Shown here piece after piece: positions 1 through 13,560 of a DNA stretch of 64,000 bases. The translations under genes and the position numbers were made by a program. A model generated the notes under the pieces. It had not been told where the DNA came from. It made no database searches and worked only from the letters and a program-made list of their open reading frames with translations. Each line of letters starts with the position of its first letter. Positions within the stretch are counted from its first letter, which is position 1. Source of the DNA: Scylla paramamosain (lineage: Eukaryota > Arthropoda > Malacostraca > Decapoda > Portunidae); NCBI RefSeq assembly GCF_035594125.1, contig NC_087157.1, forward strand, positions 4,358,501-4,422,500. Direction: 5' to 3'.

Positions 1-71
<71 letters not shown>
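1..71. repeat. (AC)n microsatellite, cut by window edge
   Basis: Uninterrupted AC dinucleotide array. It starts at the first base, so its true length is unknown. Confidence 0.97.
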
Positions 72-73
<2 letters not shown>

Positions 74-557
74 ATCGATGACTGTTATGGGTGCAGCCTT
101 TGTCTTGCGTGTGATGGCTTGTATAACCAAGTGGTGGTGCTGATGACGATGATGACAAGCATGGGTGAGGAGGAAGAGGGGAAGGAGGAGGAGAGGGGGG
201 GTAGTAAAAATGGCAATGGTGTTGGTGAAGCAAACTCTGCCTATTGACCCCACGTAAAGCATGACTCATCATCGTCACCACCACCACCACCACCACCACC
301 ACCACCACCACTCTTCATCACCATCACCACCTGACTATAATTATTGATTTGTGGGAGGAATTATTTTTTGGGGGGGAAGTTTTATGTGGGAAGTAAAAGG
401 AATTTATATGAGGGGAACAAACAGTATATACTTTTACACCAAGCCAGAGATGCAAGGTTTGGACCACATTACTACAAACATTAAAAATATTCGTACTAGC
501 ACCAACATCACCATTAACATAGCATACAGTCTTGCAGTGCACAATGAAACGGTGTAC

Positions 558-592
<35 letters not shown>

Positions 593-1280
593 AATACATA
601 CACACACACCATCATGACCTTCCATCCAGCCCATCTCCGTTCCGTTAACTCGCTCCACGTGGCTTTACATACGCATCTCATTCACAGCCTGGCGTGTCTA
701 CAAAAAGAAGAAAAAATCCACTCACACACACAAAACAGTCCCTCTAGGCCAATCCTCGCACACAGGTCCTCCTTCACCACCACCACCACAGCAGGAGTCG
801 CCACATCATCCCGCTGCGGACAACAAAGAGTGGATGAAAGGCAGCGATTCATCCACTTTCATTTATCTCTGTGGTGTCATTTTCGTGCGGCGTGCTGTTT
901 TTACGCCATTATACCGCTGGCTTTGCTGACAGTGTGTGGCGATGATTGGGTAATGCGGGAATGATTGCTTTGTGACGTAATCTGAGGTATTTGCGACAGT
1001 TAATTAGTCTCAGCTTTACTTTTTCTTACTTTTCCCAGACGCCCTTCACTGCCACTTTATTCCTCAGTCTCCGCCTCTCCGTCATCTCATACCACTATAT
1101 CATGGCCCTCTTAAAGCCTTGGATGTACTGTGTGGTGCTGAGGGAGAGGCGGTCGCGGCGTTCCTCAGGGGCCGCAAATCAACGGAGTCACCTTGGCGGG
1201 GAGGGGTGAGCATGCACACGGCGGCCTCGGTACCATGTCCCGGATAGGAGTACTTCTGCTGGAGCACTGTAGTACAGGCC

Positions 1281-1317
<37 letters not shown>

Positions 1318-2913
1318 ACAGATAATAGGCATACATAGTGGCGGTTTTGAGCTGATAGCTGCGGAGCAATGGCGCTGAATTATACGTTGGGAGAACGAGA
1401 GAGAGAGGTGGACGAGAGAGGAAAAGAGGAGAGAGAAGGAAGAATAAATACACACACGCACACACACACACACATCTCGTGGAAGCGTGCATCCATCTCC
1501 GGTGCTCTACTGCAAGAAATAATCAAGGGTGAGTTATCTGGATAACATGTATGCGAATTTATCCGTATGAAAACAGATCATAAAAAATAATAAATAGAAA
1601 TAAAAATCTGCACTCCAGCTTGACTCCCGCACGGGACTCATACGCTGCCCGCACGCCTGTAACTCTCGCGCCGCGGCGACAACCACGACCATATAAGAAG
1701 ACGATGTTGGAAGCCATATTTCATCATGAACCATAAAAATCCAATATAAAAGTGACGCATTGTAGGAATAAAACCAGGAAGTACTCGTACATGAAGAGGA
1801 CTGACTTATAGGGGAGGTGGAAGCAGAACGAGGTAGAGGTACGTACATACACACGAGAGCTTTTGGACACAAGAACATGCTCTACGTGTGGAACAAAGGC
1901 GTTACGGGTAATTGGAAGGTGTACCAAGTAATGGAACATTCACACAGGCGACGGTTTTTTTTGTAGACACAGTAGACAGGAGAGGGTGTAGCGTAGCGGG
2001 AACAGGTGTGTACGTAACTGTCCGGCCATGCCACCCACACAAGGCCGTCTCTGCACCGCCACGGTAGCTACTACGCTGCTACAGGCTAACTCCGCCACGC
2101 CACAAAAAAAGTAACATACAAACTCAATAATCATAAAGTAAGATGCATCGCGATAAGGAAAATTACAGGTGTGCGAGTAAATACACTAACAACAAAACCC
2201 AAGAAGTCAGTAAGTAGATAAGTACACTGATTATGCACGATAACGATAAAGTGCTGCACAGGAACTGATCCATAAATACAATGACAATCAAGACAGTACT
2301 AAGCGACAAAAAGTATGCACGAAAACAAAACAAAAAATGATGAATTAAATAATATATGAAAACTACGTCGTTATAATATACTGACTTAAAAATAAAAATA
2401 GACGAACGCAGACACAAGAAATATAATATAAAAGAAAAAAAAGAAGAAAGAGTAAAAGAATATATACAAATGCACACAACTTCCTCATATTACATAAACT
2501 GTCCATTACTCTACACAAGTACCTTTCACCTTAAACAATAAATACCCAACAAAAAAAAAAAAAGAGGCAAAAACAAAAAGAAAACAATACTAATAACCAC
2601 ACTTTATTTAATACCCTACCATACCTACCCTCCCCTACCCACCCCATATCCCTCAAGCGCCCCTCCCTCCCTCCCCCCACCATCCATGTCCCACCAAGCC
2701 TTATAATAACAGTGCCCAGTATCACAATCGTATAATTTCTCCCCTGCCGCCCAGCGCACGCCACTGCCTGGAAGTGAAGGGCGCGGGACGCAATATGATA
2801 CAGCACTTCGTTGTAACTCAGTGACATTTTTATTGTGAACTCAGCTTTTATTTTTTTTCGATTTCTTTTTCTCCCCTCTCTCTCTTTGGTAGTTCAATTA
2901 TTGTGAAGGCGAC
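72..2913. other. Spacer with short arrays, no supported gene
   Basis: Contains a (CAC)n run at 275-312, an (AGT)n run at 556-592, (CA)n runs at 1282-1319 and 1449-1474, and an A-rich stretch near 2100-2600. A consensus-like donor (AAGG|GTGAGTT) lies at 1529 on the plus strand. The 43 bp before it (1486-1528) are open and would read RASISGALLQEIIK, but the AG in front has no pyrimidine tract, so I do not call an exon. The other open frames here show no domain. Confidence 0.6.
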
Positions 2914-3045
<132 letters not shown>

Positions 3046-3230
3046 CAGTTGGAAGATAAATACAGAGAGAGAGATGGAAAGACTGACAGACTGACAAACT
3101 GACAGACTGAGGGAAAGAATGAAAGATGAACAGACAAACAGACAAACATGCGGGCAGACACAGCAAACAAGAAAAAAAGGAACAACAACTGGTGAGTGAA
3201 AGGCAACATGTGACCTGGAGCTTCCTTGAC

Positions 3231-3296
<66 letters not shown>
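3231..3296. repeat. (CA)n microsatellite
   Basis: A 66-bp CA array. The T-rich DNA that follows holds a (TTG)n run at about 3400-3437 and no recognisable gene up to 3739. Confidence 0.95.
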
Positions 3297-3297
<1 letters not shown>

Positions 3298-3735
3298 TTG
3301 ATTTTGTTTTTTATATCAGTCATGGTATTCTTTTTTTCTTTTTCTCCTTTTCCTTATTTTCGTTTTTTCTTCCTCTCCCTCTTTTATGTTGCTGATGTCG
3401 TTGTTGTTATTGTTGTTGTTGTTGTTGTTGTTGTTGTAAAAAATGTAAAATATGTAATCCTAATGTTTTGTTATGATAGTTTTTGTCCTTTATTTCTCCT
3501 CATTATTTTTTCTTGTTTTTTTTCTTCTGTATTATTTAATCTGTTCAATAGTAAGTTATCACAGAATGAGGGCTCAAGTGCAGCTCTCAGACTCAACAAG
3601 ACCGCCCAAGGGATTACAGAGGATTACAGGCAGCGTCCCTTCAAGTCTCTACCGGACTGCTTGATTTCACTAAACCATACCGATTATTAGAATTAGAGAG
3701 GAGAGTACAGCAGAACTAGGAGGCACGTGATGTGA

Positions 3736-3739
<4 letters not shown>

Positions 3740-3830
<91 letters not shown>
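3740..3830. repeat. (GT)n microsatellite abutting a LINE fragment
   Basis: A roughly 90-bp perfect GT array. It ends directly against the LINE 3' fragment that follows, so the 5' break of that fragment lies at or inside this array. Confidence 0.95.
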
Positions 3831-4262
3831 TGTATGCGTGGTTAGCTGTGGAGGTGGGCAGATGGAACAAGAGAGGTCGCGGCCGCCTGCCCCTAGAGGA
3901 GAGGTTGTGCCACTGTGGTCACGTACAGATAAAGGCTCATGTTATACAACTGTGCCCTTTAACACAACACATACGAGGCACATATAGACATACTACTCTC
4001 CATGATTTATTTGTTGGTACTTGAGGATAATACAACCTTGTGCCTAATCATATATTCTACGAGTAATCAGTATGTTCAAAATTGCATATTTATTTTGTTT
4101 GATATTTTGTTTTGTACAGTCTCTATATTAATTTTGGTAACTTTGATTAACCTTGTCTTACTTATCAAGCCAATGTATATTTGTTTAAGTATAGGGGTGG
4201 ACCCAAAAGATCTTTGTAATATTCTTTTTGTATATGTTGCTTGTGGTCAATAAAATATTTAT
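3831..4262 (+). mobile_element. 3' fragment of a LINE (C-terminal end plus 3' UTR)
   Basis: The plus frame from about 3835 to the stop near 4022 reads a segment rich in conserved C-terminal residues of arthropod non-LTR retrotransposon ORF2 proteins: RWNKRGRGRLPLEERLC, then a Cys-x-Cys ... His-x4-Cys zinc-knuckle-like group (CHCGHV ... HVIQLCPLTQ). After the stop the frame shifts (a second frame continues EDNTTLCLIIY), so the copy is decayed. The AT-rich tail to 4262 ends in TGTGGTCAATAAAAT and then TATCTATC-type repeats, the same ending seen at 46993, 49550 and 62200. The reverse transcriptase itself is absent. LINE assignment is by motif recognition; the clade is not assigned. Confidence 0.7.
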
Positions 4263-5182
4263 CTATCCATCTGTGTAGATACATGCATACATACGTACAT
4301 ACATTAAGATAGACAGACGAAGAACCTCTATATAATCATACACAGGATACCCATTAAAAAAACAGGGCCGGCGCCAATTTTCCTTCCCACTGACATAAAA
4401 GGAACCAAGCAAGACAACTAACCAACCAAACAACCGCCAAGACACCAACGTTCGTTACAAATCTTGAAAAAAAATCAATTTAAAAAATTTTAACTAATAA
4501 TTGGAATATGTTCTTTACTTAAAAAGACCATTATATATGTAAAATACTATTTTAAGTTCTTAGGAATACGGTGCAGATAATAATCATATTTAACTTTTAA
4601 AAAGTGAAAACACGTAAAAAACACACTTTTCAATTGATATTTATATCAATATTCTTCTGCTTTTCATTATTTAATCATCTGTAACCGAAGAAAAAATTCT
4701 ATCGCAATTTTCTTTAATTTTTTTTGTACACGTCCGGAACTGCGTTAATGAAATCAGTCCCCAATAAAAACAGAAGAATACCACTAAGCCATACGCAGAC
4801 GCTGTCCCGCTGCCAACCCCGAGGAAAAACTAACAATCGTAACAATGCAAGAAAAATGTCGCAGGCTGAAGCAAAATGGGCGAACACTCAAGTCTCTCCT
4901 CGGGCTGTGCGGAAGCTTAAACTTAATAAGGAAACCTCACCGTCTTGTCCTGCCCCACCCGACATCCCCCCCACCCCCAGCCACCACCAGCAGCAGCCCC
5001 GACCAGTGTGTTGTGTTGAGGCGATGCTTCGTAATCGGCTTTCGGCAACACTTGAAGAGACGCCGGGTTAAGATTTATAAGGATGGAAGCGCCGCTCAGA
5101 CTGATATGGTTTTGAACCCCAGAGCGCCGACCGGTTGCTGCATGGGGAAGGAAGGTGTGGGGTGTGGTGAGGACGAGAAGTG
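4263..5182. other. AT-rich then GC-richer spacer
   Basis: 4263-4320 is a GATA/TACA-like microsatellite tail of the preceding LINE. 4440-4730 is very AT-rich with no coding signal. A 115-codon plus frame (4724-5071) and an overlapping minus frame are open up to the GGA repeat, but neither shows a domain, start context or splice signal that I would trust. Confidence 0.5.
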
Positions 5183-5352
5183 GTGTGAGGAGGAGGAGGA
5201 GGAGGAGGAGGAGGAGGAGGAGGAGGAGGAGGAGGAGGAGGAGGGAGAAGAAGAAGAAGAAGAAGAAGAAGAAGAAGAAGAAGAAGAAGAAGAAGAAGAA
5301 GAAGAAGAAGAAGAAGAAGAAGAAGAAGAAGAAGAAGAAGAAGAAGAAGAAG
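5183..5352. repeat. (GGA)n(GAA)n trinucleotide array
   Basis: About 60 bp of GGA runs into about 106 bp of GAA. The poly-Glu, poly-Lys, poly-Ser and poly-Phe frames over it are translations of the repeat. Long GAA tracts can form triplex DNA (established knowledge). Purine-rich sequence with a further GGA run (5461-5484) continues to about 5600. Confidence 0.96.
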
Positions 5353-5921
5353 AGAACGAAGAAGAAAAGTAAAAGTGACATGAATCGGAAGGAAAATTAA
5401 TTAGGGAAGAAGGAAGATAATAAACAAAAAACAACCAAGAGAGGAGGTAAATGAACTGAAGAGGAGGAGGAGGAGGAGGAGGAGGGAGGAAAAGTAGACA
5501 TAAAAGATGATAAAAACAATGACGGAAAAGACAGCGAGAACAAGGAAAAGGATAGATGAGCAGGAAGACAGAGAGAACAAGAGGACGAAGAGTAACAACA
5601 AACTGTATAAGGCGAGAGTGCATGTCCTGCCTCCGCCTGACTCCCACCTCCTCCGTCAGGCACACTGCGGGCGGGTCACGAGGGCGCTGATGAACGACGC
5701 TCCCACTCATAGCCCCACCAGCCTCACACCACCGCAGGGACAGGCGTGGCTCCGGCAGACGCACGCCCTCCAGAGACCCAGCAGAATGCCGTGCAGATGT
5801 GAAGGAGAGGTGATGACAGTGCGAGCGTTCAATAAGGTCAGGGCAGTGATGTGAGGTGGTCTTTTTTGGAACTGAGATTAATGTTGTCTTTGATTTATGT
5901 TAGTGAGTGATATTAAAGATT

Positions 5922-5922
5922 T

Positions 5923-5955
<33 letters not shown>

Positions 5956-5988
5956 ACTCTCTCTCATCTCCTCTCTCTCTCTCTATCT

Positions 5989-6034
<46 letters not shown>
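5922..6034. repeat. (CT)n imperfect microsatellite
   Basis: CT array with several C insertions, about 113 bp. It is followed at 6035-6075 by TTTGCTCTGCCTTCGGTCTC and a TTCTCAG, a good 3' splice-site look-alike with no open exon behind it. Confidence 0.93.
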
Positions 6035-6038
<4 letters not shown>

Positions 6039-6075
6039 GCTTTTGTTTGCTCTGCCTTCGGTCTCTTCTCAGGGA

Positions 6076-7483
6076 AAAAGGTTCCTTCTTCACCTGTGAC
6101 ATAGAGAGAAAATATTCATACGCTGTCATAAAGGAAAACGCTTCAGAATTCTCGTGTTCTCGTTCTGACTCTTGAGCCGGGACAGGAGCATTTAATTCTG
6201 GTGAACATAGTAGTCGTATGGAGTGCGAGTACTTCCGGTAAATAAAGCGGTGCGTCTGGGCCGTGAGCGGAATTAGATCGCTTTCTCAGTAACAAGAAGT
6301 CGCCTCGTCTTTCCCCATCATCATGGTTGAGTTAAGGTACAATCAGACATCTTGCCCCTTGCCTCACCCCGCTCCTGAGGCTCCTGAGCCTGACAGGCAC
6401 CATCACCTTATCTCGCATCCTCGACGCCTCTTCCTCCCTTGCTAGCATTCTTTTGCCCGTTCCTCCATTCCCGTCATTTGATGACAGTCACATGACAAAC
6501 GTTACCTTTGTCCTTCGAGGTGTGACAAAGAAAATTGAGGAAGAGAAGAGTCGACCCCTGAACACCCTTTTGGGTAGAATGAAGACCCATTACATTGTAA
6601 GTTCGAATAAGTTCAATAGAAATGTGCGAATCTTTGAAAAAATAATGGCAAGTCATGAGAATCATTATACATGAGAAGGACGAACAAGTAAAAGACATGA
6701 AGAATGATCACAGTGCGACAAGGACACAGAGGGAGGTGGGGGTGTCTTTCTCTGGGTAATTGTCATTGCTTTGTTTGGAGTCACGACAGGCTAACCTGAA
6801 TGCCTTGCTGCTCAGGGAAGACCACGATGCTAATAACAAACCAAGGCAATTAACCCAGTTTCTGTGGAGGGTCACCTGAGCACGTCCAGCCCGGGCCAGT
6901 CTCGTCTCCTGAAGCCGCCGTCACCCAGGCCATGGGGCTTGAATCACCTGCCGAGGGTGTGGCGCAGAAAAAGCTTGAATACCACACGTTCCCTGGTCCT
7001 CTCACAAAGAGATGAATGCCTGCACATCACGCTCAGCTTCCCAACAAACAGGTAGCTTTATCAGACTAGTTTTTTTTTTTTTTCACCTTTTTTTTTTTTT
7101 TTTTTTTTTTAAGACAACGTTTAGCAGCATGGACAAGTTGATGGTGGATTGCAAGGATGCCATGATTATACGCCTGTAGTTACCACCTGCCCACAGTAGT
7201 AATGGGTGGCGTGTATAGCAGGAACGCGGGGCAGACCGGCGAAATATACCAAAGGTTACGCTGCGTAGTTACTGAAGATTTACTATTCACAGTGCGGAAT
7301 GCTGCGAGTCATGCCACTGAAGGTAAACACGTGCAGGAGGTGAGGACCCGCGTGTCGCATTTCCGGAAAACACCTCGCGTCCCCAGCACGGCGTCACGGA
7401 GCAGCGGAGGGTCAGGATGTGGATGTGCCTGGAACGTGGCGACACTCGCAGCTGCTCCTCCTACCACGGACGCGTCTTGAGGA
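6076..7483. other. Unique spacer with poly-T
   Basis: Mixed-composition DNA with no recognised gene. A T-rich tract with one short break occupies 7071-7110. Short open frames on both strands (for example 6453-6674 plus, 6474-6698 minus) overlap each other and lack supporting features. Confidence 0.5.
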
Positions 7484-7540
7484 GAGGAGGAGGAGGAGGA
7501 GGAGGAGGAGGAGGAGGAGGAGGAGGAGGAGGAGGAGGTG
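7484..7540. repeat. (GGA)n microsatellite
   Basis: A 57-bp GGA array at the end of a GC-richer stretch. Confidence 0.93.
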
Positions 7541-9583
7541 AAGGATTTACAACGACAGAGTATAAATTTACTCTAACCTTCCCCATTGACACCCCTTCCC
7601 TTCTTTTCTTTCCCTCCCATCACTCTCCTCTCCTCCTCCCTCCCCTTCCCCGCGCAGTCCACCACGTCCCAACTTCACCCGTGACACACAGCCTCGTACC
7701 GTTCACACCAAGGACTGATACCGGAAAACGAGACCAGCGAATTAAAATAATACTCCCCCCAAGACCACATCGGAACCACAAGTGCAGCGCCACGCCCAGG
7801 AACGCCACGCCAACACCCACGCTCCTCTGGTCTGGCCGCAGGTAACCGTGAATACAAAAAACCACTAATGATGACACTTTCGTCTTCCTCTTCCTCCCGC
7901 CGACCCCGCCAGCCAGCAAAGGTCCCACGCGGCTGTAAATGACACGGCAAAGAGGAGACGAGGGAGAAGAAACCACCACACCACGCAGGACCACAGCGGA
8001 CCACCCACACCAGCCCACTCTTCTGTTCCTTATCACCCACTCCTTCCGCCACCCTTCTACTCCTCTTCCCTTACACCCAACTGCCACCCGTGTTTCTATT
8101 TCGTGCCAACCTGCTCCTCCTCTGCCACCCTTTCCACTTTTTTCGTTGCCACCCACCTACACGCAAACCCTCCACGCAAATCCAGCACGACCCCGCCCAC
8201 CGCCACCCTGGGAGGTCGTTGTCTCTTCATCGCAGCTCGGAGATTTTAGGGACGACTTGCACTACTACTGTTACTACTACTGCTGCTGCTGTAACTACTG
8301 ATATTACTGGTGATGTTGCTGCTTTCCTTTGAAGTATGTAGATATGAAAAAATAAATAAATAGAACGAAAATTAAAAAAAAAAATCCCTGCACTTTATAT
8401 AATCTCACTCAATCTCAAGGAACACAATTGAAAAACAAACAACAGCAGAAGACTTGTTGGTCCTTACGAGGCAATTACGTAGCTATGAATCACACTGTCG
8501 AATTTGAAGTAACAGATGCAAGTACGTCAAGGTGAAGGCTCCCTCACTCCTCCTCATCACACTCCCTTCCTCTCTCCTCATATCCACTTAGTCTCCGCTT
8601 CCTCCATCCCACCAGCCACATGCAATACACTCTCACACTCTCTCCCATGAATGAGCAAGCCTCGCACATACGTACTGACAACCCACCCACGTCACGGTTC
8701 ATGTGAGGTAAGATAATAAAACCTTTAGCCTGCTGCCTTGTCTCAATCCTCAGTGGAAACCAGGATTACCGCTACAGAGACACTCCTCTTGCACCTGCTG
8801 AGTGTTCCCGCAGGTTAACGACTTCACGAGGGAAGAATGGGAAAAGAAAAGACCGTGTAAAATAAAGAAGGGAGGAAGGGGAAATGAAAAAAAAAGTATG
8901 TAAAGTAAAGAAGGGGGAACACTTAAGTACAGCTGCAGACATTCCCAGGACAATAAAGCAATGCAATAAAGGAACAATGGAGAAAGAAAGTGATGGGAGA
9001 AAGGAGAGAAAACTGAGAGAAAAAGCGAAGAGAAAGAAGAATTTAAATAAAAGGAATATTCTCAGGAAAGTACAACAAAGCAAGAAACTGGATGAAAAGG
9101 ACGGACGCATACAAAAATGAGAGGGAAGGAGGGAGGTAAAAATTAAAAGAGAAAGGGGAGAGAAAGAAGAGTTTAAAAGGAAATAAGGAACATTATCAGG
9201 AACATTCAACAAAGCAAAAAAAGAATAATAGAAAGGAAGGAAGTATAAATAAGAAGAGAAAACGAATAGCTTGTGATCTTTACACATGTCTGGCATAACA
9301 AACTAGAATTAGAACTTTTTTTTTCTTGCTATCGTATTCCTAAAATCAGTTTCTGTTTAGTGTGTCATGGCGGTAGGAATGTGGGCAAGCAATGAAAAAC
9401 AAGCAGAATGTACCTAAATCAGCAAATGACAAAAGGTAAACAAACAACCTCCAAGCTCCACACAACGCCCAAATTCGTTGTTCTTTAGACTCGACACGGC
9501 AAAAGAAAGTGACCAGCGTAACAACCGTAGCGATTAGTGAGCGCTGAGTGACTCGTGAAGGGGCCACCCACACGTACCTTCAA

Positions 9584-9591
<8 letters not shown>
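7541..9591. other. Spacer, CCACC-rich then purine-rich
   Basis: 7560-8330 is pyrimidine/CCAC-rich and leaves several overlapping open frames on both strands without any domain. 8820-9260 is A/G-rich (AAAGGAAG-type degenerate repeats). A donor-like CGCAG|GTAACC sits at 7840 on the plus strand without a convincing partner. Confidence 0.5.

Positions 9592-9634
<43 letters not shown>
9592..9634. repeat. (CA)n microsatellite
   Basis: A 43-bp CA array. Confidence 0.93.
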
Positions 9635-9636
<2 letters not shown>

Positions 9637-9799
9637 TCAAGATCAATTCGCTTCACATTACATCTGACGATCCGATGTGAATATGGTAAAGCAGAAGACA
9701 TGATAAGAAGATAATAAGAAGACATGATAAGATAAAAGAAGATACGAGAAGAGAAGGATGCATATACAAGTACCTTACATGAAAGGAAATGACTGGCAT

Positions 9800-10250
9800 G
9801 AGGAAGGGAAGGGAAGGGAAGGGAAGGGAAGGGAAGGGAAGGAGAGGAGAGGAGAGGAGAGGAGAGGAGAGGAGAGGAGAGGAGAGAAGAGAAGAGAAGA
9901 GAAGAGAGAGGAGAGGAGAGGAGAGGAGAGGAGAGGAAAGGAGAGGGAAGGGAAGGAGAGGAGAGGGAAGGAAAAGGACTACAGAAAGAAGAAAGCGCAA
10001 GGAAAAAAAGGAAAGAAAGGAAAGGGAGGAAAAGAAAGAGAAAGGAGAAGACTGCAAGACGAAGGAAACAAGGAAACGGGAGAGAAAAAAGGGAAGAGAA
10101 AGAAACGGAAAGAAGGGAAAGGAAAGGATGGGAAATAAAACAATACAGAAGAAAGGGAAAGGAAAGGATGGGAAATAAAAAAACTACAAAAAGGAAGGAA
10201 ACAGAAGGGAAGGAAAGGGAAGGGAAGGAATAGGAAGGAAGAGAAGGGAA
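9800..10250. repeat. Purine minisatellite (GGGAA / GGAGA units)
   Basis: One strand is almost entirely purine for about 450 bp: GGGAA repeats, then GGAGA, AGAGA and GGAAA variants, ending with a repeated unit containing GGATGGGAAATAAA (two copies near 10127 and 10167). It lies just downstream of the 57-bp exon candidate on the minus strand, so that exon's donor would open directly into this tract. Confidence 0.9.
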
Positions 10251-10260
10251 GGGTACTCAC

Positions 10261-10317
10261 CGTTTGCTTCCTGGCGGAGTCGTCAACCCGGTCGCTGCTG
10301 CCGTCCCGCTGCTGTAA
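10261..10317 (-). CDS. Candidate 57-bp internal exon (hypothetical protein)
   Basis: On the minus strand this segment is bordered by a strong 3' splice site (pyrimidine-rich CACACACTCCCTCTCAG) and a full-consensus 5' splice site (ACG|GTGAGTACC). In phase 0 it reads LQQRDGSSDRVDDSARKQT, 19 whole codons with 16 of 19 third positions G or C. Phase 2 is also open; the third frame has a stop. The length is a multiple of three, so inclusion would not shift a frame. I do not recognise the peptide. It could be a chance pairing of splice motifs, but both sites are the best matched pair in the first 15 kb. If real, it belongs to a long-intron gene on the minus strand. Confidence 0.4.
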
Positions 10318-10361
10318 CTGAGAGGGAGTGTGTGTTAGTGATATCACGTGGTAGAGGGAAG

Positions 10362-10364
<3 letters not shown>

Positions 10365-10447
<83 letters not shown>
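10365..10447. repeat. (CT)n microsatellite
   Basis: An 83-bp perfect CT array just upstream (minus sense) of the exon candidate. Confidence 0.97.
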
Positions 10448-10450
<3 letters not shown>

Positions 10451-10656
10451 CACATACAGTAAGGGTGTCTCAACAAAAAGAATATCAAAATAATCAAAGC
10501 ATATACAATCTCTCACAAGGTTCAATTAAAGGTAAGACTAAATCATTAAAAAAAGTAATATTTCATGTCTGAAAGAAAAGTCATCATCAAATTTACTTGA
10601 CAGGGTTCCCAGTGTTAATTCTTGGATCATTAGCGTCTCTCTACCTGTCCTTGATG

Positions 10657-10658
<2 letters not shown>

Positions 10659-10740
<82 letters not shown>
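10659..10740. repeat. (CT)n microsatellite
   Basis: An 82-bp CT array ending in CTCAG, so it mimics a polypyrimidine tract plus acceptor on the plus strand. No open exon follows. Confidence 0.97.
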
Positions 10741-10742
<2 letters not shown>

Positions 10743-10984
10743 GAAAAGGTCAGAAAATTGTAAAGCTAAGTAAAGATGAAAGGAAAGTGAATGAGAGAAA
10801 ATAAGAAAGATGTGAGGAGGGAAAGTAGAAGACTAAAATAAAGAAAGATGTAACGTAGTAATGAAAAGAAGAGTGAAGAGGAAGAGAGCACGAGGAAGTA
10901 AAGGTGAGGCAGAAGAGGAGAGGAAAGGAGAAGACGGAAGTAAGATAAAAAAAAAATATTAGAAGCAATGACAGTGAAAAAAGG

Positions 10985-10986
<2 letters not shown>

Positions 10987-11073
<87 letters not shown>

Positions 11074-11107
11074 GACATTCAGAAAAATTATAACAAGTAG
11101 CATAACC

Positions 11108-11179
<72 letters not shown>
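10987..11179. repeat. Inverted pair (GA)n ... (CT)n
   Basis: (GA)n at 10987-11071 and (CT)n at 11111-11179 face each other across about 39 bp of unique sequence. The two arms are complementary on one strand and could form a stem of roughly 70 bp. Confidence 0.95.
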
Positions 11180-11183
<4 letters not shown>

Positions 11184-11250
11184 TGATAAAACAAGAAAAG
11201 AAAAAAGACACGTATTTTCCTTATCAACAATGACTAGGGAAATAACGATA

Positions 11251-11362
<112 letters not shown>

Positions 11363-11657
11363 AGATACGGATGGAAAGCATGCAGAAAGCGAATTGGGAG
11401 AGGTGGAGGAGAGAAAGGAAAGGAGAAGGGAGGAGGATTGGGAGTGAAGGAGGGATGGAGAGAAAGGGAGATGGAGGAAGGGGAGGGCAAATACTGGTCC
11501 CGGTGAGGAGTACAAGGAAAGGGAGGGAGAGAGGAGGAATATTTGCTTTCCTGCCTCCCACCTCCTCCCGCTGGCTTCTCCTCCTCTTCCTCATTTTCTC
11601 TTCCAGTTTTCCACGTATGTTCTTTTTCAGTGACATGGCTTTCTATATAATCACATT

Positions 11658-11800
<143 letters not shown>

Positions 11801-11949
11801 CGCAAGAATGTGAGAGTTGCATTATCATTTAACCTCCACCTTCTCTTCCTCTTTTTTCCTTAATCAACACAGCGAGTCTCGACCGCAAGAGATTTAGTGG
11901 GAGGAGGAGGAGAAGGAAGGAAATGCGACAAGTATAGTAAGAAATTAAA

Positions 11950-11986
11950 TGGATTGATAGATAAATAGATAGGTAGGTAGACAGGG

Positions 11987-12018
<32 letters not shown>

Positions 12019-12020
12019 TA
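11950..12020. repeat. (GATA)n tetranucleotide tract
   Basis: Imperfect GATA/GGTA repeats with a core near 11985-12016. Confidence 0.85.
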
Positions 12021-12089
12021 ATTGGTACACAAATAGATAGATAGATAGGTAAAATGAAAAAGTAGAAAGAAATAGAGAATAAAATTAAC

Positions 12090-12162
<73 letters not shown>

Positions 12163-12192
12163 TAGTATAAGATGGATATCAATTGAATATTT

Positions 12193-12263
<71 letters not shown>
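12090..12263. repeat. (AGT)n and (GT)n arrays
   Basis: (AGT)n at 12090-12161 and (GT)n at 12193-12263, separated by about 30 bp. Confidence 0.95.
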
Positions 12264-12265
<2 letters not shown>

Positions 12266-12333
12266 TCCAAACTTAAGGAGGAGAGACTAAGGATGAAGAC
12301 GATGCTGTTTATCTATTGAGGAAACTGAGGAAT

Positions 12334-12430
12334 AGGAGGAGGAGGAGGAGGAGGAGGAGGAGGAGGAGGAGGAGGAGGAGGAGGAGGAGGAGGAGGAGGA
12401 GGAGAACAAGAAGAACAAGAAGAACAAGAA
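12334..12430. repeat. (GGA)n then (AAGAAC)n
   Basis: About 70 bp of GGA is followed by three AAGAAC-like units. Confidence 0.93.
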
Positions 12431-12631
12431 AAATGATTTGACAATGATGAAGAAAAACAAGAAAACAAGGAGGAGCTGATGAAGGAGGAATAAGACAAGG
12501 AAGAGGAAGAAGAGGAAGAAGACAAGGAGGAGAAGGAGGGGAAAGAGCAGCCACGTGACGCCACTCTTGCCAAATAAGAGGAGGACGCCCATCCATCGCT
12601 CTGCCTGGCTTTAAATCCCCCGGGCACGGAG

Positions 12632-13016
<385 letters not shown>

Positions 13017-13115
13017 TATACTAAGAAAAAGACAAAAACAAGGAGATAAAAGCAGATACACAGACAAAACAGAAACATACATATTTTCTTGTGTGTCTGT
13101 GTTTGTCCGTCTGTC

Positions 13116-13118
<3 letters not shown>

Positions 13119-13167
<49 letters not shown>

Positions 13168-13560
13168 GGAAAATATCACACACGGTTACAAGCTTTTCAT
13201 TTCTCATTCCTTCGCACGCTTACACGTTCACGCACGATCACCACCTCCTCCTCCTCCTCCTCCTCCTCCTCCTCCTCCTCCTCCTCCTCCAGCCACGCCA
13301 GCACACCCAAGACCGTAACGAGGCAGGGTATTGTTTGGGAGATTAGACGAAGAACACGACGAGGAGGTAAAGGAGACCACTAACCTCCCCCTCCTGCTTC
13401 TCCTCCTCCTCCTCCTCCTCCTCCTTCTCTTCTTCCCTTAGCTTATCAGTCTCTCAGTTCCATCCTTCTTCTTGTTATTTTCTTCTTCTTCTTCTTCTTC
13501 TTCTTCTTCTTCTTCTTCTTCTTCTTCTTCTTCTTGCTCCTCCTCCTCCTCCTCCTCCCT
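13119..13560. repeat. (CA)n, (CTC)n and (TTC)n cluster
   Basis: (CA)n at 13119-13165, (CTC)n at 13244-13290 and again near 13398-13425, and (TTC)n at 13480-13535 running into CTC. The DNA from 13561 to 14205 is pyrimidine-rich spacer with no supported gene. Confidence 0.93.

Noticed and set aside
4724..5071. 115-codon plus frame as a gene
   Set aside because: Both strands are open over it, there is no domain, and it runs up to a repeat; openness alone is not enough.
4845..5764. Long frames of poly-Glu, poly-Lys, poly-Phe and poly-Ser
   Set aside because: They are the GGA/GAA array read in six frames; the flanking parts have no domain.
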